64,000 nt of DNA from Branchiostoma floridae (taxonomy: Eukaryota > Chordata > Leptocardii > Amphioxiformes > Branchiostomatidae), in contig NC_049980.1 in NCBI RefSeq assembly GCF_000003815.2, forward strand, positions 19,046,986 to 19,110,985. Direction: 5' to 3'. The position numbers were made by a program, and so were the translations under genes. Positions 12,201 through 24,200 of the stretch are shown here, piece after piece. Position 1 is the stretch's first letter, and each line of letters begins with the position of its first letter. The notes beneath the pieces are model-generated. The model was given only the letters and a program-made list of their open reading frames with translations. It was not told where the DNA came from and made no database searches.

Positions 12201-15200
12201 TCAAGACCAATTTTAAGACTGCCAGGAACAACTCTGTCCTTTGGAATACCATTCAGCACCAAGGACAGTAGTGCTGATTAGCACTGAGGACATGGCTTCA
12301 CTGAGAATGTTGACTTGTCATCTATGATCCAAGACCAATTTTAAGACTTCCAGGAACAACTCTGTCCTTTGGAATGCCATTCAGCACCAGGGACAGTGGC
12401 ATCTTCGCCACTGACTTTTTAAATTAGTGACAGATACAAAATGATAATCAGTGTAAAACAGTATTCAACAACCTCTTTAATTCATTGTATGTCACACTTT
12501 GACAGCTGGAAAAGGGCAACATGTCACTTACTTGTTGGCAATCTGCTTCGTCAGTTGAACAAACAGTTTTCTGGCACAGTCTTTGTCATCCTAGAAATTG
12601 AAGAAAAACACTGTGATGTTAACACTATAATGACTCGATATAAGACTTGATGAAAAAAGAGTTAATAGATACAAGCTCTTTGGCTTTATCACACATTAAT
12701 GTAGCAGATGTACATGTAAGCCACACTATTGCCTGCTGATGAACACAAAAGTCTGCAGTACACCCAATCTTGTACACACACACCTGAGTCTCTCTGATGT
12801 TGAAGACAGGTTTTAACACTCCATGTTTCTGTAGTACCTCTGCAGCACTGAAAATAAAGAGAAAAAATGTCCCCCAAAAATAGAATGAAAGGAATATTCC
12901 ATCAGTTGTACATGTTATACACTATGCAATTTCCTTACAGTAGTAGTACAGATCTCAGAGAATATTTGAGTGGACTTACACAACCTTTTGATGTTTGGCT
13001 AGAATGATCGCTATAATTACTCTATCANNNNNNNNNNNNNNNNNNNNNNNNNNNNNNNNNNNNNNNNNNNNNNNNNNNNNNNNNNNNNNNNNNNNNNNNN
13101 NNNNNNNNNNNNNNNNNNNNNNNNNNNATAATGTGATCAGTACAAATTTGATTAGTCTTAAAGAGACATGTATAATTCACCAACCTGAGATGGGCTTCTA
13201 GCTTGTCAACATCATCATGTAGTCCAGCTGTCTTCTCTGTCTCATTTCTGTGCCAAAAAAAAAGCACTTAAGTTAACATTGGCCTCTCATGACAACCAAC
13301 TGACAAAATATTTACTATGTGTCAAATAATGAAAATTAAAAAAAAAAAACGACAACTGAGGTTTCAACTCACTCTTTCAACCACTGTTAAACCATTAACA
13401 AATCAAATTTCACTGCTGAGAGCAAAATCAAATTACGTTGTAGAGGGAAAACTTACCCAAAACCCCTCTGTGGAAGACACTCCAATATGGCAAAGGCATG
13501 TGACAGTTGTTTACTGCTCTCACATGTATAAATACAGTCCAGAGCTAGGGACATGAGCTGGTCAACCTCAGAAATAATGGGCACAGCCTCCTAGATAAAA
13601 AAAATGAATGTTACAAAAACAGCTTTGAAGTAATCACTAAACAGGCAAAACACTACTTAATGCATTCCCATAGTTACTACAGGAATAGCTTATATCCACA
13701 AGATTGTTGATGCGTTGGGTACAAAATGTGGAAACATCAAAGGAAAGGTCTCATTTCATTTGTTTGTTTTTCTGTGATGCTTCTACAGATAACACAGATC
13801 ACAATACTGTGTACATTCAAAGTTATGACTGCCCATCTTTTAGTTTATGTTAGTATATATTGGTTGTACATTAGTAGGGTTCTTCTAAAAGCTATCTTAC
13901 TATCATGAGGAAAGTGATACAAAACTATATCGACTTTCCTTTTCAAAGTGAGGATTCTTCCACATACCTCAGGCCTGGAACTCTGGAAAATTTTTACCAC
14001 CAGTGATAGATCATCCTGATAAAAAGAAAATCAAAGCAACACTTGATTATCAAGTCACTTTGCAACACATTCATGCGTGAGGGGGATGAAAATCAGTTGA
14101 ATACTAGTTACCATAGTTAGATATACACTACCATTGATGGACTATCCAAATATTGTGACAGTAGTGCCTCCCCTAATTGTGGGTAACTTTGCATATTTTC
14201 TGAATGAAACAAGAGATGTCCACTCACTTTTGCAATCATCACCATGTAGTCCTGAAGTAGTTTGGTACCACTGTTGGGTTTCTTAGCATCACAGCGCTGG
14301 AGGAAGGGCAACGCTCGGTGCCTTATATTCTTCATGTAGTCATCCGCACTGGACTGAATAAAAGACAGACAGACATGCAAAAAAAATGTGAAAAATGCAC
14401 AGGTTTGAGTTTAGTTATCAGCTAAAAGCTATAATTAAGTCAACAAATTTACATGGTCAAAAGGAAGAGCTCATAATGAGAGATTTTTGTACATAATTCC
14501 GTGTCTGTTATCATAATAATAATGACTTTTCAAAATCCATTATCAGCTATGGAATATTTTCCGTAACATTTGACCTCACCTGTGCCATGAGCAGCTGTAG
14601 TCTTTCAAGGTCAGGAAGCTTCTGGAACTTCTGAAGGTCAACTATGGAATCTGGTTGGCATTCGTACACCAGCATCTCCAGGGTAACCAGGTCATCATGG
14701 AGAAGCTGTAAGCCCTGAGGTGAAAAGAGTGTACTGGTGGTTTATGTGGCCAGCTCTCGGTGCTATTTCATCACACTGTGCCCTGTCATACAATGCATTA
14801 CAGAAGTTCAATAATGCTTCTGCTAAGATTCACTAAAATACAAATGACACACCAATAAGGCGCTGGTCACAACAATGACATCACATGAAAACACCCTACA
14901 TCTTCTGAAAGCGCTACATCTCTTTGAGATAGCTAATCAAATCTTTAGCAATGACAAAGAAGGAACGATGCCACCTACTTGGACATCCCTCTCCATCCCA
15001 AGTCGCACTAGCTCCAAGGCATTGTCCACCTGATGAGACAAGGCCTCTATGGACATGGCTCTCTCCTGGTACCACTGGGACACCAGCTTCTCATCAGGCA
15101 AGGCCACCCTACATTGTGAGCAAATCAGAATACATGTAGGTTAAGCTACACAGGACACATTTCACGTAACAATAAACATTTGACATACATGTGCTTTTTG

Positions 15201-18200
15201 TTAGATATTGTGATTCCGTGAATAAGGTTATGGTTGTCTCTACTTTGTAACATATATAAGTTGTAGTCAACAGATCATTACAATTCATACGGTTTTTGAT
15301 ATAATAAAAGTCATGATATTCAATTTATTCTGTAAAAACAAGTCATGATATCCATGTACCTACATGGGCATGTGACACATGAATTGTACACCTACCTGAA
15401 CTTTTCCATCTGTGTGTTGTTTTCATACAGAAATGCCCCTGGATCCACAACCAAAGGTTCCACTGCATTTCTATTAAAAAGGTACAAGATGTGTCATTAT
15501 CAAAGAAAACATAAAACTCATCAAATAGAATGATATACTAGCTGTGAGATATTAAAAGACAGATTTGTACAATTATGATGTTACCTGCATGGTACCTCCT
15601 CACACCAATCTCTTTCCCGTGGTTGGTTTTCCTTCCACTCTTCCAACATCGCCTGAGTTTCCTCCACACTGTAGACCACAACTTGAATTTGTTAGCAATC
15701 TGTACTGCTTATCAACTTATAACTTCAACACAATAACAGTAACCAAAAAAGAACGATGAAAAGACAATAGTTCAGTTTTGTACCTTGCTACTGGCAGAAG
15801 GGTTTGATATTCAAAAGGACTTGTAGTTTCTGGAAAGTTGGACAGGATAGCAAGCCTGAGGACAAGACATTTCAACACATGAGCACTAATTCAATATTAG
15901 AATTCCTCAAGAAATAGATAATGATCTGAAATATAAATTCTTTCAAGATTATTCTGTCACCACCAAGAGAGAATGATTAGTGAAAGTACAATCATTAATA
16001 CAATCATCAATTTTACTACTTCTGCTAATAGCTTTTGTGATAATATCTAGTCTAGTCTCATACACACATGTACCTAATCTGATAGCAATAAATCAGAATA
16101 CCAGATACAAATACACTGACTTAGACAAACAAATGGCCTGTTTTGTATCAGTCAAACTATATATTATGTTATAGATGGAGAAGCATGACATATTATGCTG
16201 TGAACAGACTGATGTTACCATGGGCAGGTATTAACAGCATGGCAAATAATACACCATGATAATATTATGACTCTGAGAAGAGATCACCTGTGTGGCAGCA
16301 GTTCCTCATGATGATTTGCAAACAGTATCTCTACTGATTGCCATTCATTTTTCTGTAAGGATTTTAGAAAAGATATTAGATTGGAGCAAGCAAATCAAAA
16401 CTTTAATACTAGTTTAATTTAATTGATTTTATGGAGTTATTTCTAAAAGATTGAAGATTTACCTATTTTAAGCCTTACATGTATATTGTTGGTACAAACA
16501 TAGTACAACATTTTGCCAAATACTATAACTGTCTCATCACATCTTCCCTTCTTCTTCTTTGTCTGCCTTACAACAAAAATGACCATCCACAAGTTTAAAA
16601 AATCTCTTTGAATGCCACTTGGATGTCCTACATGTATGTTCCTAGACACCTCAAGGTGAACAACAACAACATACAACCATAATGATTGTATTTTTGTCAG
16701 CAGTCATGCAATGTCATCTTTATCATGTATAATTCCTTTCCATTGCAGTCAATGAAACAATGTCTGTACTCACACTAAAGCTTCTTCAGAAAGTATTATA
16801 ATGTTACAGTACTTTATACCATAGAAATCATTCATGCCAAAATTGCATTCCAAACCTAACCCTAACCCTTACCCCTAACCCTCACATTTCCCACAGTGTA
16901 ACACATCATAGATGGAATGAGTGCTTACCCTGGCCATGTCCAGGGCTAACTCCACAATGTTCTGTTGGCGGAACACACTGAAGTACTGACTGTTGTACCT
17001 CTCTGCTGCCTGCTCACCTCCACCAAGAATTTCCTGGTGAAATCAGATATTTGGATTCATAAATTATGTACCAATTGAGTACTAGTGTTAGTTGGGAGCA
17101 CTGAACATTTGCAAAGGTACTTAAAAAATGATGTTTGTAAGAAATTTGTAAATGCAAGATAGAGGACAAAACACAACAGCTACAATCTAAACTGAGTGCA
17201 GATTTAAACTTAACATAGACCAAATTGCCAAGAGTTGTGGAATTCCAAACAATGCAATATAAAGCAACTTTGATAAAAGTTCCCACCTCATACGTGAAGA
17301 GCCGGTCTAAGTACGCCAGGATCTTTTGTCGTACCCGACAAAGGTCGCTCTGTTCATAGTTCAGTCTGCAGAAGTGTTAGTATAAGCAATGATTTTAAGA
17401 TTCATAAAAAAACTTATCGCCATTTTTTTATACTGTTTGCCAGTAGAAATCTTGTCATCTCAATATATAGCTAATTTGTCTGTTTGTTTACATTCAATCT
17501 TGTACAAAATGACAGACACAAACTGTGGCATCATTCTATCTATGGCCAATATTACCATTGGTTGGTCTTTATATATCATGATACAATTTCTTCCCAAATC
17601 ATTTGATGTCCACTATTAAAATTAATGTAATACGATAGGCAAGTACATAAAAAAGAACACTTATTTCTAGGTGTATCCAACCTAACTCATCGTTAAAAAG
17701 ATTTCTGCATATAGTCGCCCCATGTATGTGGAGGAATACATTTTAGACAAAGGCAGACAGTTTTTATCACCCACTTGCTAAAGTCCACCTTCTCCAGCAT
17801 GGCTTCCTTACGAGCCTGTTCGTCAGACTCACTCTGATCAGCATTCTCCAGGCTGCCCCATGCCTCTGTGCCTTCTTCTGGTTTCCTGTGAAACAAAAAG
17901 AATATAAACTTAAATTCCAAACCTTATAAGAGAATGCATAACACAGATAGCAAGAATATCATCAGTAGATGATCATAGTGATCATAGTGAGGTGGAAATT
18001 AGTAATGACCTTTGGGAGGCTTTGGATGTGTTCAACAAGTAAAAAACATGTATTAACACAAAGGATGTAAAGTTAACTCTCATAATTCCACTAGGTATCA
18101 TAAGACCATCACTTTAAAAAAATGAATTTCCAGAGATCTATTGAATGCAGCAGTAATCTCAGAGTATGCATACTTCAAACATCTAAACTGTATAATATAT

Positions 18201-21200
18201 TCTTGAGAGGGCCTTGATAACACCTTTTCTAAATGCACTGTGGTCTCAGCTGAAGGTTACCCAGCAGATTATGAGCAACAATGTTTAACATATTCCATAC
18301 TTGACACCATCCGTTCCATCCAGGGTGAGTAGTGTGTCCACATCCGACCTGCTGAGTCCGTACTCCAACAGTTCCCTGGCAGCATCTATGTCCTCCGGCA
18401 CACGTTCCAAACACTCATGCAGTACCCATCTCCTCTTCTGTATCTTAGTCTGGAGTCATGACAAATAGTGTAACTTTTTTCTTTTCTCCACCTACTTTTA
18501 AAAATTTAATCAGCCCTAATTGCATGCATGATGATTGTACTCAAACTCAGTTGGAGTCTCCTAGGGCTGACTGAAAAAGGCAGGGCCATACTACACTACT
18601 ACATTTTAGTACAATTAAACAAAGGAATTATAAAGTTGTCATTTGTAACATGGACATGGCATTTATCTATGGAAAACATGACAGAGCAAAGTGCAACGAA
18701 AAGTAACCGCAATAGCTATGTGGTCACTGTACAAAGGTGGCCGCTAATACAGGTTTGACTGCATACTACACCTTACAGTCACAATCTAATCTATAAAAGA
18801 AAACACAAACCAAGTAGTCTTGTATACTGGATATTGAAACAGGATGTTTGTGCCACTGTTTCTGATACACAAGATTGCTGTCCAGTCCGTACGCTTTGGC
18901 CAGGCTCAGCGCTTCTCCATACTCCTCATTCTCAAGCTGGAGATAAAAGGAAAACACAGTCAGCTAATTAGCAGCATGGTTGATTTGGTACATTCTTGTC
19001 AGAATTACCGGTATATACAATGTCATGTAGTGTAAAGTCATTCAAATTTGGGTGCTTAAGTTGACAGTAAGAGCAAAATTGGTTATTGCCATATTGAAAG
19101 TTTGCAGTGGGCACTCAAAGAATATTGTTGACAAAAAAATCTATCACCATTCACAGTCCCAAATTTGAATATTTCAAGATATACTGTATCCTTGACTGAA
19201 ATGTGTTTATTCAGAAAAGCATGGTTCAAAACGATGGCTTGGCAATTTGCATGCCAACTCAAAATGTAGGCCACCACATTGAAAACTGAGGGTACTTCCT
19301 CTGTACTTGATACCATTTGAGAACTTCACACCAACCTTTCGTTCAAAGAGCTCTTCTGGGGTTGTTGATCTTAAGCTCATCAGACAGTAGCTGAAGTGCA
19401 CAGCCCTAAAACAGAAAGTCATTTGGGCTTATTGTAAAATCACTAATAGAAGACTAAAATTCTAAGAGCAGAATAGGAAGAAGTAAATACATGTACATGT
19501 ACTATCAAATCTGTTTTAACTTAATTTTGTGTGTGCAAAGTTTAGTTTCTAGTTTAGTTTCTATTTTATTTTATTTTGTCAATTTCTTTTCTTTCTGGAA
19601 CAGACTTGTATCTTAATTCTTTTTTTGCTACTGCCCCTTTACCCCATGATTCGTCTCCTCACAAGGACCAAGCAGTCAGTGTTGAACTTTACCAACCTGG
19701 GTTTCTTTCTTGGCAGGGAAATTCTGCCACCTTTAGCCAATCCAATGACCACCTGTAATGGTAAAATAACATTCAGCTTACAAATGCAACACATTAGCCT
19801 TCATGTTTTCATAATAATGAGGTTTTGATCATTTCAACTTTTCAGTGGACAACCTTGAAATTTGAAGTTAACTACAGCAATGAGGGGAGTTTAAATTTTC
19901 AAATTTTACTCCTATCAGAGTATATTAGACAGAGTAATGTAGCAAGATATTCTGGAATATATCAGTCCTACTTTATCAACTTCAAGTGCTGTCATGTTAC
20001 CTGCTTGACAATCTGTGCTGCTTGGATAAATCTGGATGTGTCTTCATCATCATCATCATCATCATCTGCCCCCTCCCCTGCACTGCGCTCTGGCTTCTTC
20101 TCTGTCCTTTCAACCTTGAGTGTGATTGAAAAACATGATATTCTGAACATATGTTCAGTGACACCCAACTGACAATCTTAATACCATCAACTTCAAAATT
20201 TGAATTAAGAATTCAAATTTAAAAACTGTTCTTTTTGTTCACTGTAAAAATTTTTGTACTTATATATTCCACTATCATAAAAGCCTTAACTTTCAGCATT
20301 ACTTTCTGGAGGCAACCTCTTGTATAATTCCTTGTAGTTAATAGTTAAGATTGCAATCATCGTGGTCCACCTTGTGCCATGATAGAAGAAAATGTTTCTT
20401 AGTACGCAGCTTAAACTTTGATCCGATGCAAATGATAAGTGCATCAAACCTTAGACCATCCTACCGCAGTTTTCCTCATTTCCAGCACAGTGAACGTTTG
20501 TGCCAAAGTATTTTCTATTCATGTTGAGTTAACTTCTATGAATCTAATGCCTTGAAATTGCCACTATCTTTCCAAGGGCATCTGTAAGCCATGTAAACAA
20601 TGTCTAAAAAACAGCTTAATCATTCCTTATACATCAGGTTTGTTCAGAAAAGATGACCTCTAGTGCCAGGAACTCTCCGTCCACAGCAGCAGACACCTGT
20701 GGTCCCGGCTCGAACCACTCGGGCGACTCTCCCAGCAGGTTGTCCAGACTCTCCGTGGAGGAGACGGTGATAGCCCCTGACTGGCGCGCCATGATCAGGG
20801 CCTGGTCAGACCACCAGTTTACATCACTCAGGGGGAAGAGTGAGCAGACACCTACAGGTGGGGAAATTACAGAAAGGGACAGAATGTTATATAGCATAGT
20901 GGGTAGTGTGCTTTCTACTAAGGAAGTCACAGGACAGGCTCAAGCCAAAGACTTCCAAAATAGCACAAACTGCTTTCTCAAACATGTCTGTACCTTTACT
21001 TCTCCTTGCCAAGGTTCCCCCCTGGTTTGGGTTGGCCAAGTCACAGCCAGGCTGCTGCTCCAGGTGCCAGCACTTGTGTATGCGCAGGGATGGCAGCTGC
21101 CACAGACACAGCTGTCCTGACAGGTGCACTGTGACCAGCAGCTGTCCATCAGGTGATAGGTGCATCTGCACAACTCCATCCTAAGTTCATCAAATGATGA

Positions 21201-24200
21201 AGGAAAAATAAGAAACTTGGAGTGATATTTTGTAGAGGGGAACAATACAATACAATAATATATTGATACTATAAACGTAACTATATCAAATTATCAACAT
21301 TATGTACTTTAATTTCCAACTTCCAGTTAAGTGACAGAAACATTCAGTCTATGTCAACTATTTTTCATAACTGGATTTATTATACATGGATTATTTTTTG
21401 CTACTCTATTTGCTTTCACATTTGCTTTCACACTTGCTGAAAACCTCATTTCAGTTTTACCTGTGGACCTCTCTTGAACAGCCCAACCACTTTCAATTGA
21501 GTCAAGGATGCCAGACTTCTTGTCTTTTCCTGGATGGTGCAAAAAGGAGCAAATATAAGCACAAACATTTGGGGATGTAGTAAAAATATGTACAGTTTAT
21601 AATCAGCCTCACTGAACATCATACAAAAGGAGTACCGTATATTCTCGAATAAAGTACGCACCCCAATTAAAGTACGCACCCCTGATTTTGGACAAGTCTT
21701 AGACAGATCTTTGGGACTGAAAGGTAAAATGGAAAAACTCAAATAAAGTACGCACCCCTTCTCCACCAGTTTTGAACAGACCTTTAACTAAATAAATTCG
21801 AATTTATGATGTTTTCCCCAGGTCATTTTGCATAAAATAACCTGGGTTTACACTGTCATTGTCTCTATAAACTTGTGAATTGCCTGCTGCAAATTATAAA
21901 AATCACTGAGAACTGGTAGAAGAAATCAGGCAAAACCAGTTGTACAAGTCAAAGTCACTAACTCAAAAGGATTGTATGCAAATGCCACTGTTAATATGTA
22001 AATCATGTTAAGACAATTTCTTTGTTTCATGCTTAGACAACTTCAAGACAACAACAATGTGTATGTTTTGAAACATTTCTAGAAGTGTAGCTCCACCTTG
22101 CTTTATTTTAGGCTTTTCTTACCATTTATCTGTGCAGTAACCTCAAATAAAGTACGCACCCCAACTTTGGCAACAACTTGTAGCACCTTTTCAATTTTGA
22201 AAAGTTAAAAAAGTGCGTACTTTATTCGAGAATATACGGTAAATGTATCTGAGTTACACAAGGACTAAAAAGAACAAAAAATCAAATATATCATTCTTGC
22301 TTTATTCATTTTTGTAAGCTTCTTCCTCATCATGTTGATACATTTTTCAGCCAGCCTGCAGGGCCGGGCCAATCCAACATTTCCATCCTTCCAGTCTCAG
22401 CTTACACCATCATCCACCTCATGTCACTCTACAGTGTTCAAACACCAAGGACACCAACACAAACAGACTGAAAGAAGGGTTGACCAACCTTTTGTCCCTC
22501 TGCTGTCCATGTCTCTGCCCTAGCATAGTGAGGGTATCCAGACAGCAGCCTCCAACTGGTCACCCCTGCTGCTTCAGCAGTATTGTCTTCATCAGGGGAG
22601 ACTGACCCACCTATAGTAGCACACATGTGGTTCTGCACTGCACAATTCTTACAACTGATTTACATTCTGATGTTTGTGGAGTAAAGGGTTAAGCAGTCAT
22701 CCACTATTGATGAGGTGAGGCACTATGCTTTTTACTGGCTATTAGTGCAAGATATCATGTTAAAAGCAAGAACACTGGGTCACTACAACCCTTATCAACA
22801 AGTGTGTTGGGTTCTTTAATGTACAGTGTTTAAAGCCTGAGGCTCCACAATGAATAGGGCAGAAGTTTTATCAGCATCCACGAAAGAAGAACACAACCCA
22901 TAAGAAGCCTGATGGGGGCTCAAAGTACCATCCTCTAGATCCATACCAAGAGAAGCTAGTTTACATTTATCAATAGCTTTGACACAGAAAACTTTTAAAT
23001 ATAGGCAAACACTAAATCACATTTCAGAAGAAGAAAAGTGAAAGTTGTTTCAAAACAAGAAGATGTTTACCTATGAAGTTAGCGCTGCCCCCTAGCAGAA
23101 GTAGACTGTGCTGCGGGTGGTACAGGATATCTCCCGCCCAGCCCCCGTACACATCCACAAGGTAATGGCTGTGCTGCTCCATGTAACCCTTGGTGTTACT
23201 GCAAGATATACAAGTTACCTCAATCTGTCTGTCTGATTAAAAAAACATGAGGTCTGGGTGACAACAATTAAGAATATCCAATAGGCACATGACAACAATA
23301 TTTCTTAAATGCCGTTGTGGTAAAATAGTTTAACCTCCAAGTAGGTCATTAGAAACAGATATATGAGATATGAATAAAAGCCCTTGGCAACATCAAAATA
23401 TTTTAAACCAAACCGTTTATTTTAAGAAGATTAGCTCCTTAGGTGTTCCTAAAAACACTACACAACATTCCAGTAGAGCAGATTTGTCTGGAACTTGCCC
23501 CAAATTGAGGGTTCATACTTTAATCGAGAAAAAACGGTAACGTTAGTAGTATACCCACGAACACTGTTATTAGATGCTCAACTTGAAATTCATATTTTTT
23601 TGCCCCCACCTTACAAGATAACTAGTCAGTTTTCCTTTGTAGTTCATCACAAGCAGTTCATAGGACCTGAAAAGGTAAAAATGAATACATCAGTTAAAGC
23701 ATTGATTCATGCTGCAATCTCTTACTTTTGGCATGCTCCATCATACACTTGATGCAAGTTATGCCAGTACTGGAAAATTTAGATTGACCACGCCACTTGC
23801 CAGGCCAAAGTCTGCACAGAGTACTTCATTTGCCCCATGGAAATAATAGCTTTGCCTCTTAGGATACCTTTTCCGAATGCTAAGTCTTCACATACTATTA
23901 AAAGGACTTTCTCCCTGACAGTGTCACAATAAACATGGCACATATAAAACTGAAGTAAGCAGAACATGTACAGTTTATAACTGTTGTATGATCCCATTCC
24001 ATGCTGGGAGATGCATGACACTCTGGGTAATGCCTGGGGCAAACAACATCATTACCAGGACAACATGTATGCAATTTTTATTGTCAGAGTATAATTATGT
24101 CTTACCAAGATGGGTCATCCTTTGCAGGGAGGAAGGCCATGCCTGAAACAGCTTTTCTCAGGTCTGTTGGTCCGTTCTGTTTAGATCTTTCCTAAAATCA

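Noticed and set aside
20653-21120. Plus-strand open frame of 155 codons
   Set aside because: It is the antisense of two NBAS propeller exons and the intron between them.
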